64,000 nucleotides of DNA from Sorex araneus (GCF_027595985.1 NC_073306.1:85361599-85425598), one strand, 5' to 3'. Positions 1 through 29,515 are shown, numbered from the stretch's first letter. Notes: generated by a model from the letters alone, not told the origin. Translations and numbers: made by a program.

Positions 1-897
1 GGACGCGGCTTAGGTGCAGCCGGAGCCTCGTCCAGCCTGGGACCTGGGTCCAGCCCCCATCACCCCAGGCCTGAGGTGGGCTCCCTCAGCAAGCCGCAGG
101 CATGACGAGCATCCTTTGCATAGTTCATGTTCCGCAGCATGAGAGTGAGAGAACCCAAACCCAGAAGCTGCCAACTGGGAAACTGGGACTGTTTTGCAGT
201 CTGTGCTTTGGTGGAGGTGGTGGTGTTGGATGGGGAGCCGGACAGGGCCACGGGGGCCTGCAGAGTGGAGACTGCCTTTGCCAGGGGGTGGGGCGGTGTT
301 GTTCAGGGTCAGCATTCTGCACATGGGGACAAGGGGAGCGAACCAGCTCCTGTGCTGGTGAGCATGTGGAGCCTCTGGGGTTCAGAAGGATGCGAGCCGG
401 AGACAGCCGTGGGGACTGAGTGCCCTGGAATGGCCTTGGGGTGCCACACCGAGTTCCCTAGGGGCATCGCCCTCCTCTGGGTAGCAGTGCAGGGGGTGGG
501 AGGGTGGGGGGTGTCGACCCAGCATCCCCCACCCTTGTCTCCATTTTGCCAGAGGCTTGTGATGTCCAGTTAGCATGCTAACCCTGGCCCCCAGGAAGGG
601 TTAGCATGCTGTCCTGATGTTGTTGGTTCTAAAGTCAAAGTCACGTCTGTTTGTTTTTCTGAACTTCCAAGGATGGTTTGGGACGTGGAAAGATCCCTGC
701 CAACAGTGTGGAAGGAAAGTACAGGAGTGGGGCACTGCTGAGGGGAGGGCACCCCTTGCACTTGCCCCTCCGTGTCCTCACGAGGTGGACCAGCTCTCGG
801 CGCCACAGGCCTTCTGGGCCTGAGAACTGAGTTGACGCCGGCCAGGATGGAGACTGGCTCCGGGCACCCCAGCTCACTCTCTCTCTCCTCCCCTCAG
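1..897 (+). other. ADAR: ADAR intron 1, 3' part
   Basis: This stretch has no exon that I can support. It ends in a pyrimidine-rich tract and the acceptor CAG at 895-897, just before the large ADAR exon 2. The p150 first exon (exon 1A, interferon-inducible in other mammals) must lie upstream of the window. An open frame starts at 772 and runs into exon 2, but its first 42 codons are intronic. The only structure seen is a hairpin at 572-610. Confidence 0.85.
569..610. repeat. Perfect 14-bp inverted repeat with an internal palindrome
   Basis: Bases 572-585 are the exact reverse complement of 597-610, with an 11-base spacer. The left arm overlaps the 14-base palindrome GTTAGCATGCTAAC at 569-582. 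It could fold as a hairpin in ADAR pre-mRNA or bind a dimeric factor. No function is known to me. Confidence 0.8.
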
Positions 898-12005
<11,108 letters not shown>

Positions 12006-13251
12006 CCTGGCTGAGGCCGGCCCCGAGGGGAGCGGGTCCTTTGTGCCTGTCACAGCTCACGGGCGAGTCTCCCTTTAATTTTCCCCCAGTGGAACCACAA
12101 CTGGTCATGCCGAGGACGGGGGCTCCCCACCCTTTGGAGACTGGGCCACTGTAGCCTTTCTCTCCCCCGTGACCCAGGGGCGAGAGGTAGGTCTCTGCCC
12201 TGTCCAGCTCTGCGCCGATGACCTTCCTTCCCCTATGTCTATGTGTGGACCCAGGGCCACCTCCAGGGGGCACCGGCCCACATGCCTCCACTGGGGGCTA
12301 AGCAGGTCCTTCCCCGTGGAGAGGCTGGCCCTGTGGTCAGAGTCTGTCTCCTGTCCCTCAGGACGACAGAGGCAAGCTTGAGAATCAGGTGAACTGTGAG
12401 CTGTTGCTGCCAGGTGTGGCCGGCCCTGCGGCTGAGACCCTTGGACGCTCAGATCTTGCACTTTAGCCCCGCTTGGCAGGAAGCTGCTGTGGGGTGGGGT
12501 GGGGTGGGAGGGCTCCTCCCTCTGGGCAGCAGGACGGGACTGGCCAGGCTGTGGTCCACTACCCTGTGGTGACCGGCCCCCCTGCAGGGGGCACCCCCGT
12601 CCACTTCACAGCAGGCAGGTCCCCAAGGTCCCTCCTAAAGAATTCCTGGGAATTTCCCAGCCAAGGAGGGGTCGGGGTGGGGGTCGGCTGGCAGGAACCC
12701 TCCAGGACAGAACCTAGAAATAATCAGGATGGAGTGAAAGTAAGGCCACAGGTCCCACAGCTGGCCCTGGGGCTGCGACATCAGGCACTAATGGGGAGTG
12801 CTTAAGGGACCCTGTGCGGACCCTGTGGGCACTGATGCCAACTCCAAGTCCCCAGCATACCCTTTCCAGGGAGGGGGTCCTATGGCAGGGCCCACCTGAA
12901 GTCACTCTGCAGCCAAGGGTTCCCAGAGTGGGAAGAAGGCACCCAGAACCCTAGGGAGGGACCCCTGGGTTCCACCTCAAACAAACTTGAGCTCACCTTA
13001 GGTGGCCCGTGGGCGAGCCGCTGAAGTCTACTGTAACCAGCAGCCTTGTGAGCTCAGGAACCGGGGGTCCCTCCCCTGGCCGCCCACCCCTTCCTGCTGT
13101 ACCCTCTCCCCATCTGTGACCTTGTGAGCTATGCCCCTCTAACACCCACCCCACCACCTCCATGGTAGCTAACCCCACATTTGCACTTTTTCATGGCTAC
13201 TAGTCCTTCTGTACTGCTGACTGGAAGTTGACCAAAATCAAAAGACCCAGG

Positions 13252-13257
13252 TTTATT
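13252..13257 (-). terminator. CHRNB2: Candidate CHRNB2 poly(A) signal (minus-strand AATAAA)
   Basis: Plus-strand TTTATT reads AATAAA on the CHRNB2 strand. It is the only canonical hexamer on that strand that I found between the CHRNB2 stop and the ADAR stop. It would give a 3' UTR of about 3.8 kb overlapping the ADAR 3' UTR. Without RNA data this is a guess. Confidence 0.3.
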
Positions 13258-13996
13258 GTTTTTTAATACACAAAGGCTGTCTTTGTGGGGGCCAAAGTGT
13301 CCCCAGGAGCCAATGGAGAGAGTCCTGTCTCCGGGGGTCCCAGCTCTGCCCTGGTCCTGTGAATACGCTAAAGGCAGCTGTTGGCACCCCCTCCTGCCCC
13401 CCACGCCCCACTCCCAGCCTGCGGGGCATCTCCTGCCCCCTCAGGATGCCAGAGCCGCTGCTCTGGCCCGGGCATTAGACCCTCCTGTAGTCTGAACCGG
13501 GGGCCCAGAGCTCCTGCTCACCCTTCGTCTTGTCTAGTGACCTTCCTGGACCCCGTTTCTACGTAGGAGGGTGGCAAGGCCTCCCTGAGCCCCTCACGTC
13601 TGCTGGAGTCCAGATCATGGTGGGCCCTGCACGCCTCCCCATGTCCTCCCCTCCCCGGCAGCCCTGAGGCAGGCAGTGTGGGGGTCGTGCTTCCCACTGT
13701 GTTTTCACTTTTCTGTCCAATCTTTGTCTTTAACAAGCAGGCTGCCCCCACCCCCGTTTGTTGAATGATCCGTGTAGTTGGCGTGTCTGAACTGTGGCTA
13801 TTGCTCGTTCTTCAGATAATCACATACAAGCTGTCGCCGCCTGAAGCCGCGCCCTTCGCTCAGGCGGAAGGGGCTCTGGAGGGTCCTTGATTGTGACTCC
13901 CCGGGCCAGCGGTGGGGAGAGCCGAGCGCAGCCACCGTGCGTTGTATGATTCACTTTTGTGTGCCCCTCAGTAGCAGTGACTAAACATTCCTGTCA

Positions 13997-14002
13997 ATTA
14001 AA
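13997..14002 (+). terminator. ADAR: ADAR poly(A) signal ATTAAA
   Basis: ATTAAA followed by an A-rich stretch and, about 20 bases on, GT-rich sequence (CCCGTGTCGTTAGG). It is the first plausible plus-strand hexamer at the end of the conserved-looking 3' UTR. Confidence 0.7.
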
Positions 14003-14015
14003 AAAGAAACCAAGA

Positions 14016-17000
14016 GTCCCGTGTCGTTAGGATGCCTCTCTCACTTTCCGGGGGGAGTGGAGGCAGACCAGAGCACTGCACGCCGGAGACGCCCCCAAGG
14101 TCCCCCAGCCTGTGGGAAGGAGCCTCTCCGAGGGCCTGCCTGTAGGTGAGTGTGGTCCGGATGGGCTGGGGTACAGCAGGCTCCCTGCAGCAGCCTCTGA
14201 CCTCATCAGAACTGAGCCCACCCAGGGCTGGAGAGAGTGACAGCAGGTGAGGTGCTCCCTAGGGCCCCCGGGAGTGATCTCTTGGCACAGCACCAGGCGA
14301 AAGCCCTGAACAGCACCAGGTGTGGCCCCAAAGCCAGAATGAAAAATTGTGTCCCCAGAGACTGGATGGGCAAGAGCTCAAAACGCAGAGTGAGAAGCTG
14401 GCCCAGTGCCAGTCTCAGGCACTCCTAACACGACAGTAGGTCCGGCTGCCCCGACACCGGGCACTGCAGACTGCGAGCAGGAGACGCGGGCGACGCCTGT
14501 GCTTGGCTCGGAGCCCCTTCAACCCTGAGATGAGCTGCACAGCTAAAGCCAGCACTGGGCGTGTCGATGTCCACGGGGGCCTGGGGCTCCAGGCCCAGTT
14601 GGTCCTTCTCAGGACCTCGCTCACCCTCAGGCCTGGGCATGGGGCATCCCCCAGCTCTTCAGCTCCGCGGCGGGGTATCTTCTTTTCCAGAGGTTCTCAG
14701 GGGTGTTTCCAGAAACTGGGCCCCAGGGCAGCCAGAGCTGTCGAAGCAACAGTGGCACCCCACATCCCGCTGGCCTGCCCCTCAGACCCAGCGGCTTCCT
14801 CCAGGAACAGACAGACTTGGGTCTCGGGTTCTCTGGGTGAGGTGGGCGCCGCCCACCAGCCCCGCCCCACACGCCGCCACCAAACACCAGACACAGCAGA
14901 TGGCTTTGAAACGACTTTTCTTTACGAGACTCAGATTCCCTGTGAGTCCTGCCTGGACAGGGCCACAGTAGCACCCCCATCCCAGGTGTACAGGAGAGGG
15001 GCTGAGACAGGTGTGGGGGGTACAAGGAATACCTGTGTGTCGGGGGGGTGAGGTGTCCTGCAGTACCTTAGGAGCCACGTGACTGCCACCCTGACCTCTC
15101 TATGGGGGCCAAGATTCAACAGCGTGTCCCCTTGCAGTCAGCGGGTGTGGGGAGGGGATCCAGGTAGGACCCTGAGTGTCCCACACTCTACGAGGTGCTG
15201 CAGGGACACAGGTCCGGGGTGAGCCCCTGCACTGCCTCTGCAGGGCCGTGCTCGGCCGCCTGCGGCTCAGTGGCCCCTGCTGGCCCCAGCTGGCCGTGCC
15301 CAGGCCTCCGGTCAGGTCACCGTCCTCCGGCCACGCCTGGCAGCAGCAGTGGAGATAGGGCATCCAGCAGCACTCCAGCCTGGAGTTTCTGTGGTCCCAC
15401 CCCCACCTGCCTCTTGGTGCCCCTCCACTTCCTCTTCACACCCTGGTGCCCAGCAGGGGCAGCAGCTGCGGGGAGGGGCAGCACCACCCAGAAAGGACAC
15501 AGGACCCCAACAGATGGTCACTCCCCCTGCCCCAGCCTGGGTCACATGTGGGCACCCTGCCCTGGCCCTCTGCCCCGCCTCCCCTCGCAAACAAGACAGG
15601 TAACAGAACCCTTCCGTCCATCAGCCCCCTTCCCCACCCAGCAGCCCCTCTGGCACTGCCACCCAGGCCCAGCCAAAGGCTCTTATTCCACCCGGGCTGA
15701 CGCCATCTCTGCCCCTCCCATTCACTGTATTGCAGATGGCAAGGTGGAGTCGGACACGTGCACCTTCGGGAGTGCGGGTGGGGGGAGTGGTGTGCGCAGA
15801 ACGTGGAGGCCTCCCCAAACCGGCCAAGGGAACCCATGCTGGCTCCCAGGCTCAGGAGTCCCCGGTGGATCCAGGCCGCTGCGGGCAGCTGCTACTTGGT
15901 TCTTCAAAGCAGAGCTGAGTCTTGCAGGGGCCAGGAACACCCTACCCCACCCCTTTCCCCCACCCCCAGCCCAGCCTTAGCCTGGCCACCTGGAGGAGCA
16001 CCCAGAAGCGGAGGGATGGGTGCTCTGAGATGAGCTTGGAGTGCCCCCTGCTGCTCCTGCCCTTGCCCCCAGCTCCTGACCCCGGTTTCCGGCACTTGCT
16101 TGGCTCAGTGGGAGGAGGGGTCATGGTGGGCGTGGGCGGGTAGGAGGCCCATGTCTCAGGTGAGACCCTCCCCTCAGGCTTCTACAGGCTGGGCTCCTCG
16201 TGCTGTTCTGTCCCAGGCCAACACTGACCTTATTCCTGAAGGCCCTTTCCGGGAGAGGGACGCTGAGACCCACATGGAGGAGACGCCCCAGGTGGCTGCC
16301 AGGCAGTTGGCAGCGCCGAAACCAGAGGACAGGCCTAGGCAGAGCCCTGTGCCATCAGCCTGCCCCTGTAGGTAGACCCCACAGCAGTCAGGCAGGGGTG
16401 GGGGTTGGGAGCAGGAAATCCCTCCTTTGGGGGATGCTGGGGACCCACAGGACAGGAAGCTCAGGCTGCGCTTTGCCACCTCCACTTCGCAGGAGCCGTG
16501 AGGGAAGGAAGGTGGGGCAGAAGGGCAGCTTGGCCCCCAGCTCTGGGGCAGGGCACCGAGAGCTCACCTCCGCGCGGGGGGCTGTATGTTGGTGCAGGCA
16601 GGGCTGCCTGCAGCTGCCCCCAGTTCCCACCTTAGCCCTGAGGAACCCTGGGCAGAGAAGCGGCACCCAGGCTGTGCTGGGACCTCTGAGGGGTCTGCAG
16701 GGAGCCCAGCTAAGCCTCACATCATGTGAGAGCCCTGTCCACTGCAGGGGGTGACCAAGGGTAACCTGGTCCACTAGGGGATGACTTCTATCCACTTCAG
16801 AGAGATGTGGGCCCACTGGGGGCCGACCTGGCCCACTGTGCGCATCTCTGGAACTGCTCTCTCCTTCCTGCTCAACCCTCAACATGATCCCTGGGCTGGC
16901 CCCGCAGCCTCCAGGTGGGCTCTGGAGCAGGTGGGGGGTGGGGGAGGGGGCGGGAGCTCCAGGGGAGGAAGCGCAGGGCAGTGCGGGGCAGAGGGCAGGG

Positions 17001-17022
17001 GGAAGGGCACTGGAGCTGGGGC
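14016..17022 (-). other. CHRNB2: CHRNB2 3' UTR / convergent intergenic gap
   Basis: No gene of its own. CHRNB2 has a long 3' UTR in other mammals, so much of this GC-rich sequence is probably transcribed from the minus strand. A degraded plus-oriented SINE relic at about 14225-14345 (GGGCTGGAGAGAGTGACAGC...) is the only repeat I see. Several open frames here lack splice or homology support. Confidence 0.6.
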
Positions 17023-23725
<6,703 letters not shown>

Positions 23726-25878
23726 GCCGGGGGCATCGCTGGCCAGCGCGGCCTCTGAGCGGGGCGGCTGGAGGGCCCGGGGCGGGGCGCTGTCCGCGGT
23801 GCTGAAGCCGCTCCCGCGGGGCTCCGGCTGTGCGCGCTGCAGCGCGGAACGCTGGGGCTCCTCTGGGCCGCAGAGACCCGGGAGGGGCTGTTGGATCGTG
23901 GCGGGGGTAGGGGTGGGGGCGCGGGTCTGCTTCTCGCGTCTCCCGGGCTAAGCCGCCAGGCGATCCCAACGACCCTGCCCGGGACGGCGCCCGGGACGGC
24001 GGGGGAGGAGACTCGGCTCGGGCAGCGGAAGCGCCGAGCTGGGAAGGGGCGCGGGGCGGGACGTGCCTTCCCCAGCCGTCTGCTGGGTTCGCCGCGGGGG
24101 AGAGAGGGGGCGCCGAATGTGCGCCAAGATGAAGAGGGTGAATAGATCTAGACCTCCTGAGTCCTGGAGACCCAGCCGGAACGTGTTGGGCGGTTTCTGG
24201 GTTTCCCACTTTCTTTCTTCCTCTCTCCCTGGACCCCAGCCTCTCTGTAAATGATCCTGCTTCCCCAGGGAAGCGGAGGATGCAGCTGAGAAAGCCTTAC
24301 TATTTTAAGGACGCCAACAGCTTTCAGAGCCCAGGAAAAGCTTCTCATCTCCCCTCTTTACCTCCACACACTCCCTAAAGTGTCAAGCTCTCTGCTCTCC
24401 TTCAGGGGGTCCAGCTCTCTGGACATCATCAGAAAAACCGCATCCTTGAGTCTCCGTGGCCCTGATCAATCAGCCTTGATCACCCCCTTCCTGCCCACTC
24501 CAGGCTTTGGCTTCTGGGTGACCAGAGGTTCCCCTTCACAGAGCCCTTTGCAAGAATGCAGCCAACAAAAAGGAGAGCCAAGATGAGACACACAAAGCGG
24601 TGGCAAAGCTCAATGTCATCTTTGATCTTGAAAGCCCTGAATTCTTCGCTTCTGAGCCAATAAAGACTTTCTTTTCCCCTTAGGTGGATCTATGTCTCTT
24701 TCAAACCAAAAGGTTCCCGGCTAAAAGCCTTCTCCCACATCAAGGCTCTGTCTCTCTCATTCCTTCTCTGAACACACCTTCAACCTCACTGGGGCCACCA
24801 TGCCAGTCCATGTTTCAGCTGCTTGCACCGCCTTTAAGATCCTTGAACATGCTGGCCCTTCCGCTAGCCACACTTCAGGTCCCTTGTGTTGCCAGTGGGG
24901 GACTCTGACCCCATCCGAAGGAGTCAGGTCTGGGGGGAGGGGGCTTGTGTGAGGCGGGAAGGGGAGAGACAGCCTCGAGAAGCACATCTACTGCTTCCTG
25001 CTGTCCCCCATCCTAGCCCCCTAGACATCCCTGGGGACACCTAGGACTGAGGAGTCTGCTCTGAGCCCCTGCCCAGTACAAAACTCACATCTCACCAGTC
25101 CCCTCCAGGTGGTTGTCAAACTGCACCTGGCTCCAACTGTTCTGCCCGATGTGAGAAATGATTCCTGCATCTGATTTCTCAGGGAGCTATGGAACCCAGG
25201 CTGGAGCGGGAATTGCTCTTTGCAAGAAAGTCAGTCTTACCCCAGCTTCTCGAATCTGTCACCTTTCCTTCACAGAAAAGCATTTCAGGAGGAGAAAAAA
25301 GCATTTCAGGAAGAGACAAATAGTGAAGTTAAACAAGTTTATTTGGGTGTGTGGGGGTGGAAGGGGCGAGGGAAGAGAAAGAGAACATGGGCTTCTCCAG
25401 AGTAGAAAGAGTCCAGGTTGATTTGGGGGAAGAGATGATATAGGGGTATCTCCTATAAACTTCCTTGGCCCGAATTCTTTATAAGTCAGGGTTAACAGGA
25501 CTTTTCCTGGGGAAAAGCATGGTACTTTGGGTGCCCCCTTTTGAGTTCCTGCTGCAGCCTTTGGCTATGTATTCCTGGTGCCTTTTGTCCCACCCGTGCA
25601 CTGGGCCAGGAATTCTGCTTCCATAAAGCTTTTCCAAGGCTCTTGAGATGGGTCTTTCATCTCAATGACTTCATGTCTTTGGGCTGTTTTATATAAACCC
25701 AGACTTTCCCTCTCTGCTGACAATATTTGGATGTTTCATCGTTCATTTCCCTTCAACCACCTTCTGCTTAACCTTGAACATCTGGCAGCAATATCATCTC
25801 CAAGGGGATGCAGTGTTTGACTCAGACATCAGTTGTTCTCTTCTGTCTCCAGAGGATGTCCAAAGAGTAAGTGAATCC

Positions 25879-26150
25879 TATGACAATGACAGTTGTAAAC
25901 GATCATTGCAAAAAATAACTGAGTGCTGAAAGTGGGTAAAAGGATATACATAATAGCCTTTAAGTACCTGTACTGCAAGCCATAATGACTGGGGGTGGAA
26001 GGTGGAAGGAGGGAAACTGGGGACAGTGGTGGTGGGAAATTTACACTATGAAGACACTGGTACTGGAACACTGTATGACTGAAACCCAATCTTGAACTAC
26101 TTAATAACCATCTATCACACAGTGATTTAATAATAATAATTTTTTAAAAA
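25879..26150 (+). mobile_element. 5'-truncated L1, 3' UTR only
   Basis: Matches the 3' UTR that follows the L1 ORF2 fragment at 58.0-58.4 kb: TGCTGAAAGTGGGTAAAAGG, ACCTGTACTGCAAGCCATAATG, GGTGGTGGGAAAT, TATGACTGAAACCCAAT, then an A-rich end. The flanks repeat AGAGTAAGTGAATCC / AGAGTTAGTGAATCC, consistent with a target-site duplication. Confidence 0.85.
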
Positions 26151-26629
26151 GAGTTAGTGAATCCATCTGAGGTGTCGGCTGCCTCTCTGGCTGGAGTGTG
26201 ACCCTGCATCTTATAGACCACAGGGTAAAAATGATGAGGATAGGAGACAGCTTTGCCCACATTTCCAACAGGCTCACTTCAAACATACTAACACCAGAGA
26301 GCAGGAGCTACCAAGGGACAGCTAAGTCTGGGAGATACAACATAACCATGGAGGGCACCTGGGATGGCCTTGCTGGTCAGAGCCTCACTTTGTAACCTTG
26401 GTGACCATATCCCAAATACACTCACATCCTGGAGGTGGTCCAGATCCTGCAAAATGTACTGGAATTTCTGTTTCTGTACTATCCAGCCAGTTGCCTGCAA
26501 ATGCCCCAACTCCCATTAGATATTCTATAAAATAGAACTTTCGCCTTTGTTCTGAGCCCTGTTCTGAAGCATGAGCTCAACTGAGCCTGCTGCCAGTGTT
26601 TTCCCACTAATCAAGCATGTTGCTTGGGT

Positions 26630-26777
26630 TATTTTGGGATTTGTTTTGAGGCCATACCTATTGGTGCTCAAGAATCACACCTGGCAACCTCAGGGGACCA
26701 TATGGGGTGCCAGGGATGGAACCTGGATTGGCCATGTGCAAGGCCTGCACCCTACCCACTGTACCCACTCCAGCCTC
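26630..26777 (-). mobile_element. SINE, old degenerate copy
   Basis: Reversed: GAGGCCATACCTATTGGTGC, CAGGGGACCATATGGGGTGCC, GCCATGTGCAAGGCCTGCACC. It abuts the younger copy at 26783. Confidence 0.8.
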
Positions 26778-26782
26778 TGTTG

Positions 26783-26960
26783 CCTTTTTTTTTTTTTTTT
26801 TTGCTTTTTGGGTCACACCCGGTGATGCACAGGGGTCACTCCTGGCTCATGCACTCAGGAATCACCCCTGGCGGTGCTCAGGGGACCATATGGGATGCTG
26901 GGATTCGGGTCGGCTGCGTGCAAGGCAAACGCCCTACCCGCTGTGCTATCGCTCCAGCCC
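26783..26960 (-). mobile_element. SOR-type SINE, young copy (left arm of an inverted pair)
   Basis: Poly(T), then GGTCACACCCGGTGATGCAC through CTGTGCTATCGCTCCAGCCC. It lies antiparallel to the copy at 27064, about 100 bp away. Confidence 0.95.
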
Positions 26961-27063
26961 CTTTTTTTTCTTTTTTTGTTGTGGGAATTTCCACAACAAA
27001 GGCACAATAGATCAGGAGAAGGACCAGAGGGCCAGCGAGATCACTCAAAGAATGGGGTATGTG

Positions 27064-27251
27064 GGGCCGGAGCGATAGCACAGCGGGTAGGGCGTTTGCC
27101 TTGCACGCGGCCGACCTGGGTTCGATCCCCGGCATCCCATATGGTCCCCCAAGCACCGCCAGGAGTAATTCCTGAGTGCAAAGCCAGGAGTAACCCCTGA
27201 GCATCGCTGGGTGTGACCCAAAAAGCAAAAAAAAAAAAAAAAAAAAAAAAA
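27064..27251 (+). mobile_element. SOR-type SINE, young copy (right arm of an inverted pair)
   Basis: Near-consensus, with a long uninterrupted A tail and a perfect target-site duplication AAAGAATGGGGTATGTG on both sides. It is one of the freshest copies in the window. Confidence 0.98.
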
Positions 27252-27411
27252 AAGAATGGGGTATGTGCTCTGCTGCAGATGACCCAGGTCTGATTGACAT
27301 CACTGCATGGTCCTGAGCACTGCTGGGAGCAGCCCTGAGTACTGATCCAGAGCAACCTCCGTGCATAGTCAGGAGTCATCCCCAGCACCACTTGGTGTGA
27401 CCCATAAAACT

Positions 27412-27640
27412 GTAGCATTGTAGCACTATCGTCCCGTTGTTCATCAATTTGCTTTAGCAGGCACCAGTAACGTCTCCATTGTGAGACTTGTTACTGTTTT
27501 TGGCATATCGAATATGCCACAGGTAGCTTGCCAGGCTCTGCCGTGCAGGTGGGATACTCTCGGTAGCTTGCCGGGCTCTCCGAGAGGGATGGAGGAATGG
27601 AATCTAGGTCGGCTGCGTGCAAGGCAAGTGCCCTACCCAA
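27412..27640 (-). mobile_element. Second SINE type: tRNA-like head, different body
   Basis: Reading on the minus strand, a head matching GGTAGGGCACTTGCCTTGCA is followed not by the usual CATCCCATATGG body but by TCCCTCTCGGAGAGCCCGGC, AAGCTACCGAGAG, GGCATATTCGATATGCC and ACGTTACTGGTGCC. The same body occurs at 29872-30117. The extreme head is cut off by CAA/CCAAAA-rich sequence. Confidence 0.85.
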
Positions 27641-28161
27641 AACCAAAAACAATCGCTCAACCCAAAACCAAAAAGCCAAAAACAAGTACAAGGGTCAGTT
27701 GCAGTTCTGACATCTTTTAGCAGAGGGAAAAGCTCCTCTCTAAAAACAATTTACTCAATACATCTCTGATCCTTTAGTTAAGGAGAAAAATATAGGATAA
27801 ACGTTTGAAAAGGGCCAGCGAGGAAATGGGATAACCACCGGTCCCAAGATGGCCAAGGAAATGGCATAAATTCACACCTGTTTACATAAACATGTAACAA
27901 TTGCTTAAAGATACATAAAATTTAGGCACCAAGGTAAGGTGTGGAGAATAAAAGCCTCAGAGATAAAGTAGGAACATAGAAAAGGATCAAGGTGGGAAGA
28001 ACTCAGGTCTTAAGTATCTGTTGTTTGACAAGAATCGTGCAAATATCGAGGTGATCAAACAAGACAAGTCTTAGCTCTTCTATAGAACAGAGCTTTTGCC
28101 TTTGTCCTGAACCAATTTCTGGATGAAGACCACAAGTTGGCTGCTAATAATTACTGTGTGC

Positions 28162-28340
28162 GGGGTGCCAGAGTGATAATACAATGGGTAGGGCACTTGC
28201 CTTGCATGCGGCTGACCTGGGTTCAATTTGTGGCTTTCCATATGGTTTCCCAAGTTTCTGAGCACCACAAGTAATTCCTAAGTGCAGAGCCAGGAATAAA
28301 CCTTGAGTGTGGCCATGTGTGGCCAGAAGAAAAAAAAATA
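28162..28340 (+). mobile_element. SINE, diverged
   Basis: GGGGTGCCAGAGTGATAATAC through CTTGCCTTGCATGCGGCTGA to GTGTGGCCAGAAG and an A-rich tail. Confidence 0.88.
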
Positions 28341-28417
28341 TTAAGTGCTGTGGTGGCTGCTCCTGTAGGAACAGAACTATGTGCTATGAGGTATGTGTGC
28401 TATTTGTTATTTTTTTT

Positions 28418-28470
28418 TAATAATGTAGGGGTACTGCTATTTCTTCAGTGCTATTTGTTCTGAGCTGTGT
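28418..28470 (-). mobile_element. Very short copy of the composite element's 3'-terminal module
   Basis: Plus strand TTTTTTTTAATAATGTAGGGG then TACTGCTATTTCTTCA matches the last ~35 bases plus poly(A) of the module at 48208-48287 in reverse. GTGCTATTTGTT occurs on both sides, which looks like a target-site duplication. Confidence 0.65.
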
Positions 28471-28647
28471 GTTTTGTGTTGAGAAAGCACAGGGTTAACA
28501 GGAGTATGGAGTATGGAGTATTGAGATAAACAATGATTTGAAAGATGAGAAAGCGAGTAAGCGAGTAAGTCGAGGGGAGCTTCGAGCAGTTCAGACTCTG
28601 GTAGGGAATAGTATGTATAGTCAGCACTTAGCACTTTGCTCTTTATT

Positions 28648-29076
28648 TATTTATTTATTTATTTATTTTGCTTTTTTTGGGCCACACCTGGCGATGCACA
28701 GGGGTTACTCCTGGCTCTGCGCTCAGGAAATACTCCTGGAGGTGCTTGGGGGATCGTATGGGATGCTGAGAATCGAACCCGGGTCAGCTGTGTGCAAGGC
28801 AAATGCCCTACCTGATGTGCTATCATTCCAGCCCAGCACTTTGCTCTCTTTATTGATAGAAATAGTCTGTAAAAGTCTTCAGAAAATTTCTTTTTTTTTT
28901 TTGCTTTTTTTTTTTGGGGGGGGTCACACCCAGCTATGCACAGGGGTTACTCCTGGCTCTGCACTCAGGAATCACCCCTGGTGGTGTTCAGGGACCATAT
29001 GGGATGCTGGGAATTGAACCCAGGTTGGCACCGTGCAAGGCAAACACCCTACCTGCTGTGCTATCACTCCAGCCTC
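28648..29076 (-). mobile_element. Two minus-oriented SOR-type SINEs
   Basis: Copies at 28648-28835 and 28890-29076. The first is flanked by AGCACTTTGCTCT(C)TTAT-like repeats. The second is flanked by TCAGAAAATT repeats. Both are near-complete. Confidence 0.92.
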
Positions 29077-29232
29077 AGAAAATTGCTTTTTTAAAAAAGA
29101 AGAAAATCTCTCTCTGGCTGGGTACGGGATTCAGCCCAAAGTGTCCCCAGGAAGCTTCCTAGGTTCAGCCCCCAACACTGACACCCTCAGCACACACACA
29201 CACAATTCATCAATTTTCAAAAGAAGGGTGTA

Positions 29233-29515
29233 GGGAATGGAGCAATATATAGTGGGTAGGGTGCTTTCCTTGCATGTGTCAGACTGGGATTCAATCTCAG
29301 AAGAAGTCAAATTTGCCTGAATTTTCTATAAATGGAATCATGACCTTTTGTTTTTGAGCTGTATCTGGTAGTACTCAGGGGCTTTGTTCAACTCAGAGCT
29401 CAGTGACTGGTCCTGGGGTGTTTAGGGGATCATGGAGTGCTGGGGTTGAACTGGGCCTCCTGCATGAAGAGCATGTGCTCAGCCCATGAGTCTTTCTCCA
29501 GTCCCAGCACCCTGT
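29233..29515. mobile_element. SINE relics
   Basis: A 5' fragment in plus orientation at about 29233-29306 (GGGTAGGGTGCTTTCCTTGC) and a heavily diverged minus copy at about 29345-29515 (TCATGGAGTGCTGGGGTTGA, CTTTCTCCAGTCCC). Confidence 0.65.

Larger units (their letters stand above)
12006..14015 (+). other. ADAR: ADAR 3' UTR
   Basis: Non-coding, GC-rich sequence from the TAG to the end predicted by the ATTAAA signal at 13997. Its last part (GTTGTATGATTCACTTTTGTG..., GTGACTAAACATTCCTGTC) looks conserved with the human transcript end as I recall it. No convincing ORF or SINE is inside it. A minus-strand AATAAA at 13252 could let CHRNB2 transcripts overlap it. Confidence 0.8.

Noticed and set aside
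772-897. Upstream extension of the ADAR exon 2 open frame to a Met at 772
   Set aside because: The text from 772 to 897 ends in a clear acceptor tract (CTCTCTCTCCTCCCCTCAG) and has no similarity to the ADAR N terminus, so the ATG at 772 is intronic.
14503-15980. Several 130-260-aa open frames between ADAR and CHRNB2
   Set aside because: Overlapping frames on both strands in GC-rich 3' UTR sequence, with no recognisable protein or splice support.
24600-24720. Possible LTR end around AATAAAG at about 24660
   Set aside because: There is an AATAAAG signal, but I found neither TG...CA ends nor a flanking duplication, so no element is called.
27064-27140. tRNA gene call from A and B boxes
   Set aside because: The boxes are the internal promoter of the tRNA-derived SINE. 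The same sequence recurs dozens of times with A tails and target duplications, so it is not a functional tRNA.
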